A stretch of DNA of 6,020 nucleotides, taken from contig JAJXTT010000126.1 of the NCBI GenBank assembly GCA_021783525.1, positions 1 through 6,020 on the forward strand, written 5' to 3'. The stretch's first letter is position 1, and every line of letters begins with the position of its first letter. The position numbers and the translations under genes were made by a program. The DNA comes from Pseudomonadota bacterium (GTDB lineage: Bacteria; Pseudomonadota; Gammaproteobacteria; Burkholderiales; Gallionellaceae). Under the pieces are notes generated by a model that saw only the letters and a list, made by a program, of their open reading frames with translations, was not told where the DNA came from and made no database searches. Positions 5,789-6,020 of the stretch are shown one piece after another.

Positions 5789-6020
5789 GCGAACAGCACA
5801 ACGTGCCGGATGAGGAACGGATCAGGTCGCTGAAAAGCCTCGTGCAGGTCGTTTACGTGCTGTACGCGCTGTCTTATTTCACCGGTATTACTGCCATCGT
5901 CGGGATCATCATCAATTACGTTAAACGGGAAGACGCTGCCGGAACCTGGCTGGAGAGCCACTTTCGCTGGCAGATACGCACTTTCTGGTTCGGCCTGCTG
6001 TGGGCAGTCATCGGCGCAAT
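5785..6020 (+). CDS. Small multi-pass membrane protein, 5' part (DUF4870/Tic20-like style)
   Basis: The gene starts at ATG 5785, sharing ATGA with the glnS stop, and is cut by the right edge after 78 codons. A short charged N-terminus (MSEQHNVPDEER) is followed by a hydrophobic segment at about residues 19-45 with an aromatic first half (VVYVLYALSYF) and an Ile-rich second half ending NYVKR. Then comes a loop containing HFRWQIRTFW (59-68), and a second membrane segment begins at about 68. The H-x-x-W-Q pattern before the second segment is typical of small inner-membrane proteins of the DUF4870/Tic20-like type. Function is unknown. The 4-nt overlap implies translation coupled to glnS, but that does not indicate a shared role. 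The reading frame is secure; the family assignment is moderate. Confidence 0.75.
   Translation, partial: MSEQHNVPDEERIRSLKSLVQVVYVLYALSYFTGITAIVGIIINYVKREDAAGTWLESHFRWQIRTFWFGLLWAVIGA

Overview
The window looks like chromosomal DNA of a GC-rich betaproteobacterium, possibly of the Gallionellaceae/Nitrosomonadales type. This rests on gene content and protein style only: a lipid A biosynthesis gene, an E. coli-like GlnRS, a Csd6-type L,D-transpeptidase and a DUF1854 protein. Lineage is an inference. No mobile element, CRISPR array, phage gene or RNA gene was found.

Layout. The left edge (to 302, plus strand) is the 3' end of a DUF1854 gene. It converges on a four-gene minus-strand cluster that reads from about 3948 down to 311: a secreted TPR protein with an NTF2-like tail, a secreted YkuD L,D-transpeptidase with the same kind of tail, a signal-peptide-bearing cyclophilin, and lpxH. 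The first three are packed with gaps of 2 and 1 nt. The last gap, 80 bp, is completely filled by an inverted array of degenerate heptamers. A 160-bp divergent promoter region (3949-4108) separates this cluster from plus-strand glnS, which overlaps by 4 nt (ATGA) a small membrane-protein gene cut by the right edge.

Function. The minus-strand cluster is an envelope-maintenance set: peptidoglycan remodelling (TPR and YkuD proteins), periplasmic protein folding (cyclophilin) and the UDP-2,3-diacylglucosamine hydrolysis step of lipid A synthesis (LpxH). The plus-strand pair supplies Gln-tRNA(Gln) plus an unknown membrane protein.

Most worth a second look: (1) the cyclophilin gene appears to be a periplasmic leader joined to a complete cytoplasmic-type PpiB, with a good internal Shine-Dalgarno still in front of the PpiB start, which suggests a fusion and possibly two products; (2) the heptamer inverted repeat lying exactly between the cyclophilin stop codon and the lpxH start codon; (3) two adjacent secreted proteins with homologous NTF2-like C-termini. 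No wholly new system is evident; most of the window is ordinary housekeeping and envelope genes.
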